Assembly: GCA_046330955.1 (NCBI GenBank)
Contig: JAXLRT010000014.1
Location: 62,001 to 126,000, forward strand
Direction of reading: 5' to 3'
Length of the DNA: 64,000 nucleotides
Source: JADJPO01 sp046330955
GTDB taxonomy: Bacteria > Actinomycetota > Actinomycetes > Actinomycetales > Kineosporiaceae
The notes beneath the pieces were generated by a model that worked only from the letters and a program-made list of their open reading frames with translations, was not told where the DNA came from and did not search any database. A program made the position numbers and the translations under genes. Of this stretch, positions 9,145 through 17,727 are shown one piece after another; the first letter of the stretch is position 1, and each line of letters opens with the position of its first letter.

Positions 9145-9178
9145 TGGCACTGAGTGCCATACTTACGGCACTCAATGC
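9145..9178. promoter_or_regulatory. Palindromic operator candidate between the TetR gene and the downstream gene
   Basis: TGGCACTGAGTGCCA at 9145-9159 is a 7+1+7 perfect palindrome, and GGCACTCAATGC at 9167-9178 repeats the half site with mismatches. The size and symmetry suit a TetR-family dimer. It sits about 65-95 bp before the start of the small gene at 9083 and about 85-118 bp beyond the TetR stop (on the minus strand). The pairing with the adjacent regulator is inference. Confidence 0.5.
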
Positions 9179-9262
9179 AGATACGCAAGGGTCTACAGCC
9201 CGATCAGTATCCCGAGATGGCACGCCCGACAGCCGAGCGGCGCCCTGGCCATCGGTGAACGG

Positions 9263-9967
9263 TCACAGTGAGCGTGATATGCGTTGCATCACATCGCCGA
9301 GCGGGTCACCGGCACGGAAGACGGCCACCACCACGTTCTCGTCCTCACCCGCGGCCGAGGCCTCCGCCGAGGGCTGCAACCGGGCCACGACCCAGTCGCA
9401 GGCCCGGTCCAGATCGCCGAACGGATCCGCCACCCCGCCGCTGGTCAGCCAGCTGCGCAGCACGTGATTGTGCGCCGCGACGATCGCCGCAGCCGCGACC
9501 TCCGCGGCCAGCGCGGCCTGCGCACCCTCACCCAACCGCGCCTGCAGGTAGGTACTGAACAGGCGGGTGTAGCGCGAGACCCAGGCGATCTCGCGATCGC
9601 GCAGGGCGGGCACGGTGCGGGTCAGCTGGTACCGCTGGATCGAGACGGCGGCGTCGTCGACGTAGCTGCGCATGACCAGGCGCGCCCCGCTGCACACCGC
9701 GCGCAACGGCGGGACGTCGCGCAGCGCCTCGAGGTGCGCCTGCACCATCTGGGCCACCCGTTCGTGATCCGGGAAGACGACGTCGTCCTTGGCCCGGAAG
9801 TGCCGGAAGAAGGTGCGCCGCGCCACACCGGCACGCTCGGCGATGGCCTCGACGGTGGTGTTCTCGTAGCCCTGGGCGGCGAACAACTCCCGACCGGCGA
9901 CGGCGATCCGTTCACGCACCTGGGGCGACGCCGTCTCGGGCTCGCTCCCTGCGGGAGGGCTGGCCAT
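9263..9967 (-). CDS. TetR-family transcriptional regulator
   Basis: 234 residues from ATG 9967, with the HTH at the N-terminus: VRERIAVAGRELFAAQGYE, then TTVEAIAERAGVARRTFFRHF. The turn RRTFFRHFRAKDDVVFPDH is typical of a TetR subgroup with the MftR-like C-terminal domain. The remaining helices form the ligand and dimer domain. It likely represses a nearby transcription unit, and the palindrome at 9145 is the best candidate site. An upstream in-frame ATG at 10027 would add 20 residues but lies before the more usual start. Confidence 0.9.
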   Translation of the reverse strand: MASPPAGSEPETASPQVRERIAVAGRELFAAQGYENTTVEAIAERAGVARRTFFRHFRAKDDVVFPDHERVAQMVQAHLEALRDVPPLRAVCSGARLVMRSYVDDAAVSIQRYQLTRTVPALRDREIAWVSRYTRLFSTYLQARLGEGAQAALAAEVAAAAIVAAHNHVLRSWLTSGGVADPFGDLDRACDWVVARLQPSAEASAAGEDENVVVAVFRAGDPLGDVMQRISRSL

Positions 9968-10068
9968 GGCAGGACGGTAACGTGGTCGCCCCGCCACCGG
10001 CACCTGCCGCCAGGTGAAACACACCACCCGGCCGCCTGCGTGCCACCCGCCGCGACCCGGGAGATCCG

Positions 10069-10377
10069 ATGCCCCCCACCACCCTGCGCAGCGTGGCTCG
10101 CGTCCGGACCGCCACCCCCGACCGCTACGCCAAACAGCTGGCGAGCCACCTCGGACGGCGCATCCCGACGAACCAGGACACCGACGGCAGTCACCGGCTC
10201 ACCTTCGAGGCCGGCACCGCCGTCCTGCAGAGCGGCGACGGGGTTCTGGTGATGACCGTCAGCTCGCCGACCCGCGCCGGCCTCGAGCAGGTGCAGGACG
10301 TCCTCGCCCGGCACCTGATCCGCTTCGGTGAGCGACAGCAGCTGGCGGTCGCGTTCACCGCTGAACCGGAAGGCTAG
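10069..10377 (+). CDS. DUF2218-family small protein
   Basis: 102 residues. The order of conserved features, an N-terminal RVRTATPDRYAKQLASHLGR, a central FEAGTAVLQSGDGVLVMTV and a C-terminal VQDVLARHLIRFGERQQLAVAF, matches the DUF2218 family, whose members are often encoded near iron or siderophore genes. Nothing of that kind is adjacent here. Function unknown. It is divergent from the TetR gene. Confidence 0.75.
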   Translation: MPPTTLRSVARVRTATPDRYAKQLASHLGRRIPTNQDTDGSHRLTFEAGTAVLQSGDGVLVMTVSSPTRAGLEQVQDVLARHLIRFGERQQLAVAFTAEPEG

Positions 10378-10718
10378 AGGCCCTCGGCCCGGCGCTCCTC
10401 GGCCAGGTACAGCTCGAAGTCCTCGGCGTGCCGCTCGGCCAACCGGTCGAGCGCCCGCACCCGGGCCCGCCGGGCCCGAACCTCGGGATCACCCTTGCCC
10501 CGCAGGTCCCGGATCGGGGTTCCCAGAAGGACCCCCACGCTCCCGGCCGCGGTCGACGCCGCGCGAGTGGTGGTCACCGCGGACGCCCGCGCGCTGGTGC
10601 GCGGCGTCCCCGTGGTGACCGGCGCGAGACAGCCCTGACAGCTGAGCTCGGCACCCGCGAAGTCATCGACCGGCTTGACCTTGCGGCACCTGTCACACCG
10701 CCGCCATTTCTCTGCCAC
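10374..10718 (-). CDS. Small zinc-ribbon-like protein
   Basis: 114 residues from a GTG at 10718 with GGAG upstream. A pair of CxxC motifs (CDRCRKVKPVDDF and, 18 residues on, CQGC) near the N-terminus looks like a zinc ribbon of the type seen in endonuclease-VII/HNH-related small proteins, but no catalytic HNH core follows. The C-terminal 40 residues are charged and helical (LDRLAERHAEDFELYLAEERRAE). It overlaps the 3' end of the DUF2218 gene by 4 bp tail to tail. Confidence 0.65.
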   Translation of the reverse strand: MAEKWRRCDRCRKVKPVDDFAGAELSCQGCLAPVTTGTPRTSARASAVTTTRAASTAAGSVGVLLGTPIRDLRGKGDPEVRARRARVRALDRLAERHAEDFELYLAEERRAEGL

Positions 10719-11008
10719 TGCCAAAGGACTCCGTCCTGGTCGCTCTCGGTCGAACGAGGCCCACCCTATGCCCACCGGGCGCCCTCGCCGACATGCCCCG
10801 CGCGGCGCCGGGGCATGCCTGTGACGTCGACACCGAATTCCGCAAATCACCCTCCGGGCACCACTTTCTGACATAGCGTTGAGGTGGTGTTGATGGTGCA
10901 TTTCGCCACGACCACGCCAGGTCGCGACTCATCACCTCGATGCCACAGAACTCAGTGTGCGCCAGGGACTTACGCCCCGGGTCGCACCATCACCCCTTGG
11001 GGGAGATC

Positions 11009-12322
11009 GTGAATCGCCGACTCGGGAGGCGCGGTCGCTGCGCCGTTCTCGGCACGCTCGTCATCACCCTGATGTCCGTCCTGCTGCCCGCCACCGCAGC
11101 GCAGGCCGCCACGGCACGCAACCTGGCACCCAATCCCTCGGTCGAGACCCGTTCGGGCAGCCGGCCGGCGTCCTGGGTTCAGGTGACCGCGGGCTCCAAC
11201 CGTCGCACCTTCGACCACCGCTCCGGCGGCGCCCACGCCGGCCGGCGGTACGTCCGCACCACGGTGACCCAGCGCACCTCGGGTGTCGCCGGCTGGGCCT
11301 TCGCGCCGGTCGCCGTCCGGGCCGGGGCCAGTTACAGCTACCGCGACTACTACCGCGGCTCGGCCAACGTGCTGCGCGCCCGGATGACCGCCTCGAACGG
11401 ATCGGTGCTCTACCGGACCTTCCCGGCCTCCCCCGCCTCGCGGGGCTGGAAGGCCGGCGGCGTCACCTTCACGCTGCCCCGCGGCGTCACCCGCCTGAGC
11501 ATGGAACGGGTGCTGACCACGACCGGCACCCTCGACCTGGACGACGTCCGGCTGACCTTGCGCAGCCTGCCGGCCACCCCGAAGCCCCCGGCCCCCCCCA
11601 CGCCCGAACCGACCACCCCGGAACCGGCACCGACCACCCCCGCACCGGCACCGACCACCCCGGCACCGGTCCCGGCCACCAGCGGCATGGTCTCGATCAC
11701 CTTCGATGACGGGCTGACCTCGCAGTACGACAACGCCGCCCCGGTGCTGGCCGCCGACGGGCTGCCGGCCACCTTCTACCTGATCTCGAACAACGTGGGT
11801 TCCGGTGGGTACATGTCCGTCTCCCAGGCCGCCGCGCTGCAGGGCCGGGGTCACGAGATCGGCTCGCACAGCGCCACGCACGCCAACCTGCCCTCGTTGT
11901 CGGCCAGTGCCCTGACCGACGAACTCGCGGGCAGCAAGGCCGCACTGGAGGCGAACTTCGGCACCATCCGCTCGCTCGCCTACCCGTTCGGCGCCTACAA
12001 CGCCACCGTGGCGGCTGAGGCCGGCAAGTACTACACCACCGCACGCACCACCGATGGCGGGTTCAACACCCGCGGCGCCATCAACCGCACGGCGTTGACC
12101 ATGCACTACGTGGTGACCGGAACGGACGCCGCCACGGTCGCGGGGTGGCTGGACCAGGCCAAGAACTCCGGCAGCTGGGTGATCCTGGTCTACCACGGGG
12201 TCACCCAGGGCGGGGACCAGTACTCGGTCACCCCGGCCAACTTCGCCGCTCAGATGGCGGCGGTGAAGGCCTCGGGGATCCGAGCGGCCACGGTGAGCGC
12301 GGCCTACGACGCCATGTCCTGA
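11009..12322 (+). CDS. Secreted polysaccharide deacetylase with N-terminal carbohydrate-binding-like domain
   Basis: About 437 residues. A signal peptide (RRLGRRGRCAVLGTLVITL, ending AAQA) follows the GTG. A GGGGGAG sequence sits 3 bp before it, which is close; ATG 10940 is an alternative start. Residues about 35-185 (NLAPNPSVETRSG...) resemble a beta-sandwich carbohydrate-binding module. A Pro/Thr linker follows and then a NodB domain with TFDDG, SHSATH (metal-binding His pair), YPFGAY and VILVYHGV. It should remove N- or O-acetyl groups from peptidoglycan or another wall or extracellular polysaccharide outside the cell. Confidence 0.88.
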   Translation: MNRRLGRRGRCAVLGTLVITLMSVLLPATAAQAATARNLAPNPSVETRSGSRPASWVQVTAGSNRRTFDHRSGGAHAGRRYVRTTVTQRTSGVAGWAFAPVAVRAGASYSYRDYYRGSANVLRARMTASNGSVLYRTFPASPASRGWKAGGVTFTLPRGVTRLSMERVLTTTGTLDLDDVRLTLRSLPATPKPPAPPTPEPTTPEPAPTTPAPAPTTPAPVPATSGMVSITFDDGLTSQYDNAAPVLAADGLPATFYLISNNVGSGGYMSVSQAAALQGRGHEIGSHSATHANLPSLSASALTDELAGSKAALEANFGTIRSLAYPFGAYNATVAAEAGKYYTTARTTDGGFNTRGAINRTALTMHYVVTGTDAATVAGWLDQAKNSGSWVILVYHGVTQGGDQYSVTPANFAAQMAAVKASGIRAATVSAAYDAMS

Positions 12323-12355
12323 CCCGCCTCGACGGTTTGCCCGGCCGGGTTGTCG

Positions 12356-12376
12356 CCTCGAGTTGTCGGCTCGAGG
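12356..12376. promoter_or_regulatory. Short inverted repeat before the receiver-domain gene
   Basis: CCTCGAG at 12356-12362 and CTCGAGG at 12370-12376 form a perfect 7-bp inverted repeat with a 7-base spacer, 17 bases before the ATG of the receiver gene and 34 bases after the deacetylase stop. It may be an operator or a weak terminator; the sequence alone does not decide. Confidence 0.3.
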
Positions 12377-12392
12377 TGTCGATACCTCGCCC

Positions 12393-12794
12393 ATGACGAC
12401 TGCCCTGGTGGTGGATGACGACCCGGATCTGCGCCAGCTCATGCTGACGGTGCTCGACCGGGCCGGCTACGACGTCTGGGCCGAGGCGGACGGCGAGGCG
12501 GCCCTGGCATCGGCCCTGAAGCTGCGCCCGGACGTCGTCCTGCTCGACTGGCTGATGCCGGTGCGATCGGGCATCGAGGTGTGCCAGGCGATGCGTGCCG
12601 AGGCCACGCTGGCCCACACCGCCGTGATCATGGTGACGGCGCGCGACACCGAGACCGACCACGAGTGGGGCTACGCCTGTGGCGCCGACGACTACGTGGT
12701 CAAGCCCTTCCTGACCAGCGACCTGGTCAGCCGGGTGGAACGCGCCATCGCCCACCGCGCCCGCATCCTGGGCAGCGGTCAACCGACCGGCTGA
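12393..12794 (+). CDS. Single-domain response regulator (CheY-like)
   Basis: 133 residues made only of a receiver domain. Acidic DDD at 8-10, phospho-acceptor Asp52 in VVLLDWLMPVRSG, Thr in MVTARD and Lys in YVVKPF are all present. No output domain exists, so it must act by protein contact, perhaps within the phosphorelay of the convergent hybrid kinase whose 3' end overlaps it by 16 bp and which ends in an HPt domain. It closely resembles the receiver at 20262-20636. Confidence 0.88.
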   Translation: MTTALVVDDDPDLRQLMLTVLDRAGYDVWAEADGEAALASALKLRPDVVLLDWLMPVRSGIEVCQAMRAEATLAHTAVIMVTARDTETDHEWGYACGADDYVVKPFLTSDLVSRVERAIAHRARILGSGQPTG

Positions 12795-15700
12795 CGCGCG
12801 AGGTAGCCCGCGATCTCCGCGAAGGCCTGCTGGAGCGCCGCGTCCAGACGTTCCCGCTCGACCTGGGCCTGCTCGTGCAGACCCTGCTCGGCCAGGTGCT
12901 CGATCTGCTGGCACACCTGCGCGAGATCGTCCGCACCGAGGTTGGCCGCCGCCCCCTTGAGGCTGTGCGCCATGCGGTGCCCGAGTTCGTCGTCCCGTGA
13001 GGCCAGGGCCTGGTCCAGTCCGGTCACGAGAGCCGGTGCACGGTCGAGGAAGGATCGCGCGATCCGATGGACCAGCTCCACCTCGGCCGGCGAGGCATCA
13101 CCCGCGAGTTCGTCCAGCCGCATCGAGACCGAGGATCGCTGCTGCACCGGGATGGACGCCGCGCTCGCGGCGGGCACGTCGGGTGTCACGTCCGCCGGCT
13201 CGTCCGGTGGGGCGTCGTCCGGCTCGTGGACCCGGCCCACCCACCGGGCGAGGGTGACCTCGAGGTCGTGGGTACGGATCGGTTTGGACAGGTAGTCGTC
13301 CATGCCCACCTGGAGGCACCGGTCGCGGTCTTCCTTCATCGCGCCGGCGGTCATCGCGATGATCGGGATGTGGGCGACGTCCGGGCGGTTTCGCAGTTCG
13401 CCCGTGGTGGCGTAGCCGTCCAGGCGGGGCATGTGGCAGTCCATCAGGATGGCCTGGTACGGACGGTCGGCGACCATGCTCAACGCCTCGACCCCGTCGG
13501 AGGCGACGTCCACGGTGTAGCCGAGCCGCTGCAGGATGCCGACCGCCACGGTCTGGTTGATGTCGTTGTCCTCCACCAACAGCAACAGCCCACCGGGCTC
13601 GCGGTCGGCCGCTGCCGCCCCCGGGTCCTCCGCCGTCGGCCGCGAGCGATCGGCCGCCTGCAGCGCGGCGCGCAAGACGTGCGCCGGAACGGGTTTGGTC
13701 AGCACCGCCTGGACGCCGGCGGTGCGGGCCTCGCTCTCGCCGATGGCCTCCCCCGAGGTCAGCAGAACCACCTGCACGGCGGGGATCCCCGGGTGGGCGG
13801 CAATCTCGTCGGCCACCTTCAGGCCCGTCGTGCCGGCCAGGTTCATCTCGATCACCACGGTCTGGATCGGCGTGCCGAGCGAGGCCGACTGCCGCAGGAG
13901 GTCGAGCGCGTGTTCCGGATCGCCGGTGGCCTCGGCCGCGATCGACCAACCGCGCACCTGGCCGACCAGCGCCGCCCGCCGGGCGTCGTCGTCGTCCACG
14001 ATCAGCACCCGCGCCGCCTCACCCTCGCCGTCGTCCGGGGCCGCGGCCAGGGTGAGCGGGACGGCGGCACGGAAGGTGGTGCCCACCCCCGGGGCGCTCT
14101 GCACCGAGATCCAGCCGCCCATGGCCTCGACGAGCTGGCGGCTGATCGCCAGGCCCAGGCCGGTGCCACCGTAGGTGCGTGTGGTCGAGGCGTCGGCCTG
14201 GGTGAACGGCTGGAACAGCTTGGCAACGGTGGCGGCGTCCATGCCGAGGCCGGTGTCACTGACCTCGAGCCGGACCGCGATGCGCTCCTGCCGATCCGCA
14301 CCGCCGTCGGCATCGGGGTCGGCCGCCTGGCTGAGCGCGTCCAGCCCCGAATCGGCCGCCTCCAGGCGGTCCAGCCGGATCGTCACCGAGCCCTCGGCAG
14401 TGAACTTGATCGCGTTGCCGACCAGGTTGAACAGCACCTGGCGCAACCGGTTCGGGTCACCGCACAGCCGGGGCGGCAGGCCGGGATCGACATCGACGAT
14501 CAGCTGCAGCCCCTTGGCGTGCGCGGCCTGGCCGGTCAGGCCGACGACCTCCTCGATCACCGTCGCGACGTCGAAGTCCAACGCGTCCAACACGAACCGG
14601 CCCGCCTCGATCTTGGAGAAGTCGAGGATGTCGTTGATCACGCTGAGCAACGCGGTACCGGCCGAGCGGATGCCCTCGACGTAGCGCTGCTGCTCCTCGT
14701 CCAATGCGGTGGCGCCGAGCAGTTCGGACAGCCCGATCACCCCGTTCATCGGGGTCCGGATCTCGTGGCTCATCGTCGCCAGGAACTGCGACTTCAATCG
14801 GGACGCCTCGAGCGCCTGGTCCCGGGCATGGGCCAGGGCCTGCTCGGTGAGTTTGGTGGGGGTGATGTCGTGGGCCACCGCGTAGACCACGGTGCGGTCG
14901 TCGTCCACGGCGCAGTTCCAGTGCAACCAGACGTCGATCCCCGCCGAGGTGAGGCAGCGATTCTGGAAGCTGCGAGGCTCGGTGCCGGTCAGCGTCCGTT
15001 TGATCTCGAGCAGCGTCCGGGCCGCGTCCTCGGGGTGCACCAGGTCGACGATGTTGCGGCCGAGCAGGTCCTGCGCCGGGTAGCCGAGCCGCTCCGACCA
15101 GGCCGGGTTCAGCTGCACGAACCGGCCGTCGATGCCGATCAGGCAGAGCAACTCCGGCGAGAGCTGGAACAACTGGTCGAGGTGGTCGATGGCCGCCTGC
15201 CGCTCACTGACGTCCCGCACGAAGCAGTGCAACGCCCCCGGCTGGGGATCGTCCGGGGCGATCAGGGTGATCTCCTGCTTGAACGTCCGGCCGCTGCGGC
15301 GCACCGCCCGGACCAGGGCGTGGGCCTTGCCTTCCTGGCGAGCCTGCAGGATCAGGTCGTCGAGCAGGTGCCGATCATCGGGGTGCACCGTGGCGTACCA
15401 GTCGGTGCCGATCAGATCGTCGGCCTCGCAGTCGAGCAGCGCGCCGTAGGCGGAGTTCACGGTGCTGAAGGTGCCGTCGCTGCCGATGAAGGCGATGCCC
15501 TCGATGGCGTTCTCCAGCGCCCACGACCGGTTGCGCACGCAGGCCTCGGCCCGCTCCCAACTGGCGATGATCTCGGCGATGATCAGGCACACCACGATGC
15601 TGAACAGGCAGAACACCTGCACCGAGGAGCGTTGCAGGTACTCGGAGGGTTCGCGGGTGAAGGGTCCGTACCCGGCCGAGGTCGCCCAGACCAGGGCGGT

Positions 15701-16549
15701 GTTCAGGCACAGCAGATGGAACGCCGTCCACCGTGGACCCAGCCGGACCACGGCCCAGAACAACGGCGGCAACAGCAGCACCGGCTGCTCGATCAGGCGG
15801 TCGCCGTGCCCCAGCACCCCGAGGGAGACCGTCGCGAGCACGATCTGGGCCGCCACGACCGAGACGCCCTCACGTAGTTCACGAGCCGAGGGCAGTGCAC
15901 GGCGGCGATGCCACAGGTAGACCGCCTCGACGGCCGGCACCACGCTGATGGTGCCGAACGACTCCGCCGCCACCCAGGACCACCAGACCTCGGCCACCGG
16001 GACGGCGGTCGCCGAGGTCAGGACCAGGGCGGACGTCGCGATGCCGGCCCCCATCGCGGCCGAGACCACGGCGATCGGGATCAGGCCGCGCAGCACCCAT
16101 CGGGGCGAGCCGGAGGTCAGGTCGCGGCGCACCAACCGGCGCAGCAGGACGGCGCCGAGCAGGGCCTGCAGCCCATCGGCGGCGGCCCAGGCCAGCGCCG
16201 TGCTGAGCGGCAGGCCGAACGCCTGGTTCACCAGGACGTCGCCGGCGCCCTGCAACGCCAGGTACACCGGCCAGCGCCGGGCGTCGCTGCGCCGCAGCAC
16301 GCCCATCGCCAGGCCGGACGCCGGGCCGTAGGCCACCGCCCCGCTGGGGAAGGCCATCGCCCGGCCCACCAGGGCCAGCAATGTGTAGGCCAGTGCGAAG
16401 GCGGTCAGCCGGGCCACGGTGCGCAGCCAGGGCGGGACGACAGCCGACAGCTTCACGCAGAGGGCATCGGCCCATCGCACAGGCTGCTTGACATCCGGCG
16501 ATGCCGCAGCGGCGGGCAGTTCCCTGAGGGAGGGGACCACCTGCCTCAC
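12779..16549 (-). CDS. MASE1-PAS-PAS hybrid histidine kinase with two receivers and an HPt domain
   Basis: 1256 residues. Order: MASE1-like membrane sensor (about 40-320, eight or so helices), two PAS domains (about 335-575), HisKA with FLATMSHEIRTPMNG (His about 595), HATPase with NLVGNAIKFTAEG and YGGTGLGLAISRQL, receiver 1 (LIVDDDDARRA), receiver 2 (LLLVEDNDINQT, MDCHMPRLDG with Asp about 1036) and a C-terminal HPt (HRMAHSLKGAAANLG, His about 1195). Receiver 1 has Glu (VVIEMNLAGTTG, about 901) where the phospho-acceptor Asp should be. The architecture is that of a BarA-like phosphorelay kinase. Its ATG overlaps the stop of the kinase upstream. Confidence 0.93.
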   Translation of the reverse strand: MRQVVPSLRELPAAAASPDVKQPVRWADALCVKLSAVVPPWLRTVARLTAFALAYTLLALVGRAMAFPSGAVAYGPASGLAMGVLRRSDARRWPVYLALQGAGDVLVNQAFGLPLSTALAWAAADGLQALLGAVLLRRLVRRDLTSGSPRWVLRGLIPIAVVSAAMGAGIATSALVLTSATAVPVAEVWWSWVAAESFGTISVVPAVEAVYLWHRRRALPSARELREGVSVVAAQIVLATVSLGVLGHGDRLIEQPVLLLPPLFWAVVRLGPRWTAFHLLCLNTALVWATSAGYGPFTREPSEYLQRSSVQVFCLFSIVVCLIIAEIIASWERAEACVRNRSWALENAIEGIAFIGSDGTFSTVNSAYGALLDCEADDLIGTDWYATVHPDDRHLLDDLILQARQEGKAHALVRAVRRSGRTFKQEITLIAPDDPQPGALHCFVRDVSERQAAIDHLDQLFQLSPELLCLIGIDGRFVQLNPAWSERLGYPAQDLLGRNIVDLVHPEDAARTLLEIKRTLTGTEPRSFQNRCLTSAGIDVWLHWNCAVDDDRTVVYAVAHDITPTKLTEQALAHARDQALEASRLKSQFLATMSHEIRTPMNGVIGLSELLGATALDEEQQRYVEGIRSAGTALLSVINDILDFSKIEAGRFVLDALDFDVATVIEEVVGLTGQAAHAKGLQLIVDVDPGLPPRLCGDPNRLRQVLFNLVGNAIKFTAEGSVTIRLDRLEAADSGLDALSQAADPDADGGADRQERIAVRLEVSDTGLGMDAATVAKLFQPFTQADASTTRTYGGTGLGLAISRQLVEAMGGWISVQSAPGVGTTFRAAVPLTLAAAPDDGEGEAARVLIVDDDDARRAALVGQVRGWSIAAEATGDPEHALDLLRQSASLGTPIQTVVIEMNLAGTTGLKVADEIAAHPGIPAVQVVLLTSGEAIGESEARTAGVQAVLTKPVPAHVLRAALQAADRSRPTAEDPGAAAADREPGGLLLLVEDNDINQTVAVGILQRLGYTVDVASDGVEALSMVADRPYQAILMDCHMPRLDGYATTGELRNRPDVAHIPIIAMTAGAMKEDRDRCLQVGMDDYLSKPIRTHDLEVTLARWVGRVHEPDDAPPDEPADVTPDVPAASAASIPVQQRSSVSMRLDELAGDASPAEVELVHRIARSFLDRAPALVTGLDQALASRDDELGHRMAHSLKGAAANLGADDLAQVCQQIEHLAEQGLHEQAQVERERLDAALQQAFAEIAGYLARQPVG

Positions 16550-17649
16550 CGCTGATGGCCGGTCAGCGGTAGGCGCACCCGCGCGGTCGTACCCTCACCC
16601 GGTCGGGAGCAGAGCTCCAACTCACCGTCGTGACGGGCCGCGACCGATTGCACCACCGACAGGCCGATCCCAGCCCCCTGGACCTGTTGGGTCCGCGCCG
16701 AGCTGGTGCGGTAGAACCGGTCGGCCAGCCGCGGCAGATCCTCGGGATGGATCCCCATTCCATCGTCGATCACCTCCAGCAAGGCATCCGGTCCGCGCAC
16801 GGCGAGGCGGAACCTCACCGTGCCCGAAGCTGTCGAGAACTTCACCGCGTTCGACGCGAGATTGAGCAACGCATGGCGCAGTTGGGCCCGATCGCCCTGC
16901 ACCCACACCGCCGGCTCGCTGGTGTCGATCTCGAGCTCCACGTGCAGCCCGGCGGCCAGCGCCTGCGCGGACGTGGCGCCCGAGACCTGGGTGACCAGCT
17001 CGACCAGATCGACCTGTCCCCACCCGGAGTCCGGCGGGCAGGGTGAGTCCAGCTGGGCCAGCAGGAGAAGGTCGGCCAGTAGCCGGGACAACCGGCGGCT
17101 GTTGCGCGCGATGACGTCGATCATCTGCCGCACGGTCGGATCGAGGTCACCGAACTCGCCGTCGTTGAGCAGTTCGCAGTAGCCCAGGATGCTGCTCAAC
17201 GGCGTCCGCAACTCATGGCTGACCGTGGTGATCAGATCGTTCTTCAGCTGGTCGAGCTCGATCATGGCCGAGCTGATCGCCCGCAGGCGTCGCTGGCTGA
17301 CGTCGAGCAGCACCTCGCCGTGGCCGAGCAGGTCCCCACCGGCTCCGGCCGTGATCGGGAAGGTCAGGGCCAGGTAGGTCGCGTCGTCCAGGCTGACCTC
17401 ACGCTCACCGCTGCCACCGGCCACCCCGGCGGAGGCAGCATGGATCCCCCGGTCGACCAGGTCGCGGTAGCGCGGATTGGTGACCAGCTCGGTGCCGTCG
17501 ATGCCGAAGGCCCCCAGCGCTGCCGGTGCCTGCTCGACGAGCGCGGCGAGAGCCAGTGCCCGTAGGCGATCATGCGCGGCCTCGGCCTCGGTCGGCGGTA
17601 CCTGTGCGGCACCGGCGCCGAGGGCGGGCACACCCCCAAGTTCCGTCAC
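16546..17649 (-). CDS. Soluble PAS-type sensor histidine kinase
   Basis: 367 residues, GTG start. No membrane helix is seen. Residues about 30-125 look like a PAS/PAC sensor (ALGAFGIDGTELVTNPRYRDL), followed by HisKA with TTVSHELRTPLSSILGY (His145) and an ATPase domain with LLNLASNAVKFS, DDGMGI and GAGIGLSVVQ. The stop overlaps the ATG of the hybrid kinase (4 bp), so the two are translationally coupled and may work as a pair, perhaps sensing a cytoplasmic cue. It lies 78 bp downstream of the glycosyltransferase gene on the same strand. Confidence 0.9.
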   Translation of the reverse strand: MTELGGVPALGAGAAQVPPTEAEAAHDRLRALALAALVEQAPAALGAFGIDGTELVTNPRYRDLVDRGIHAASAGVAGGSGEREVSLDDATYLALTFPITAGAGGDLLGHGEVLLDVSQRRLRAISSAMIELDQLKNDLITTVSHELRTPLSSILGYCELLNDGEFGDLDPTVRQMIDVIARNSRRLSRLLADLLLLAQLDSPCPPDSGWGQVDLVELVTQVSGATSAQALAAGLHVELEIDTSEPAVWVQGDRAQLRHALLNLASNAVKFSTASGTVRFRLAVRGPDALLEVIDDGMGIHPEDLPRLADRFYRTSSARTQQVQGAGIGLSVVQSVAARHDGELELCSRPGEGTTARVRLPLTGHQR

Positions 17650-17727
17650 GCCGGACCTGTCGTCACCGACCCGTCCGGTGTGATCAGCCTGAGCAGGCTC
17701 GGCGCGGGATTCACCCGCGCGGAGGTC

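Noticed and set aside
13067..15877. A 936-codon open frame antisense to the hybrid kinase
   Set aside because: It is His/Gln/Gly/Arg-rich, has no domain and mirrors a strongly supported kinase gene; long antisense frames are expected at this GC content.
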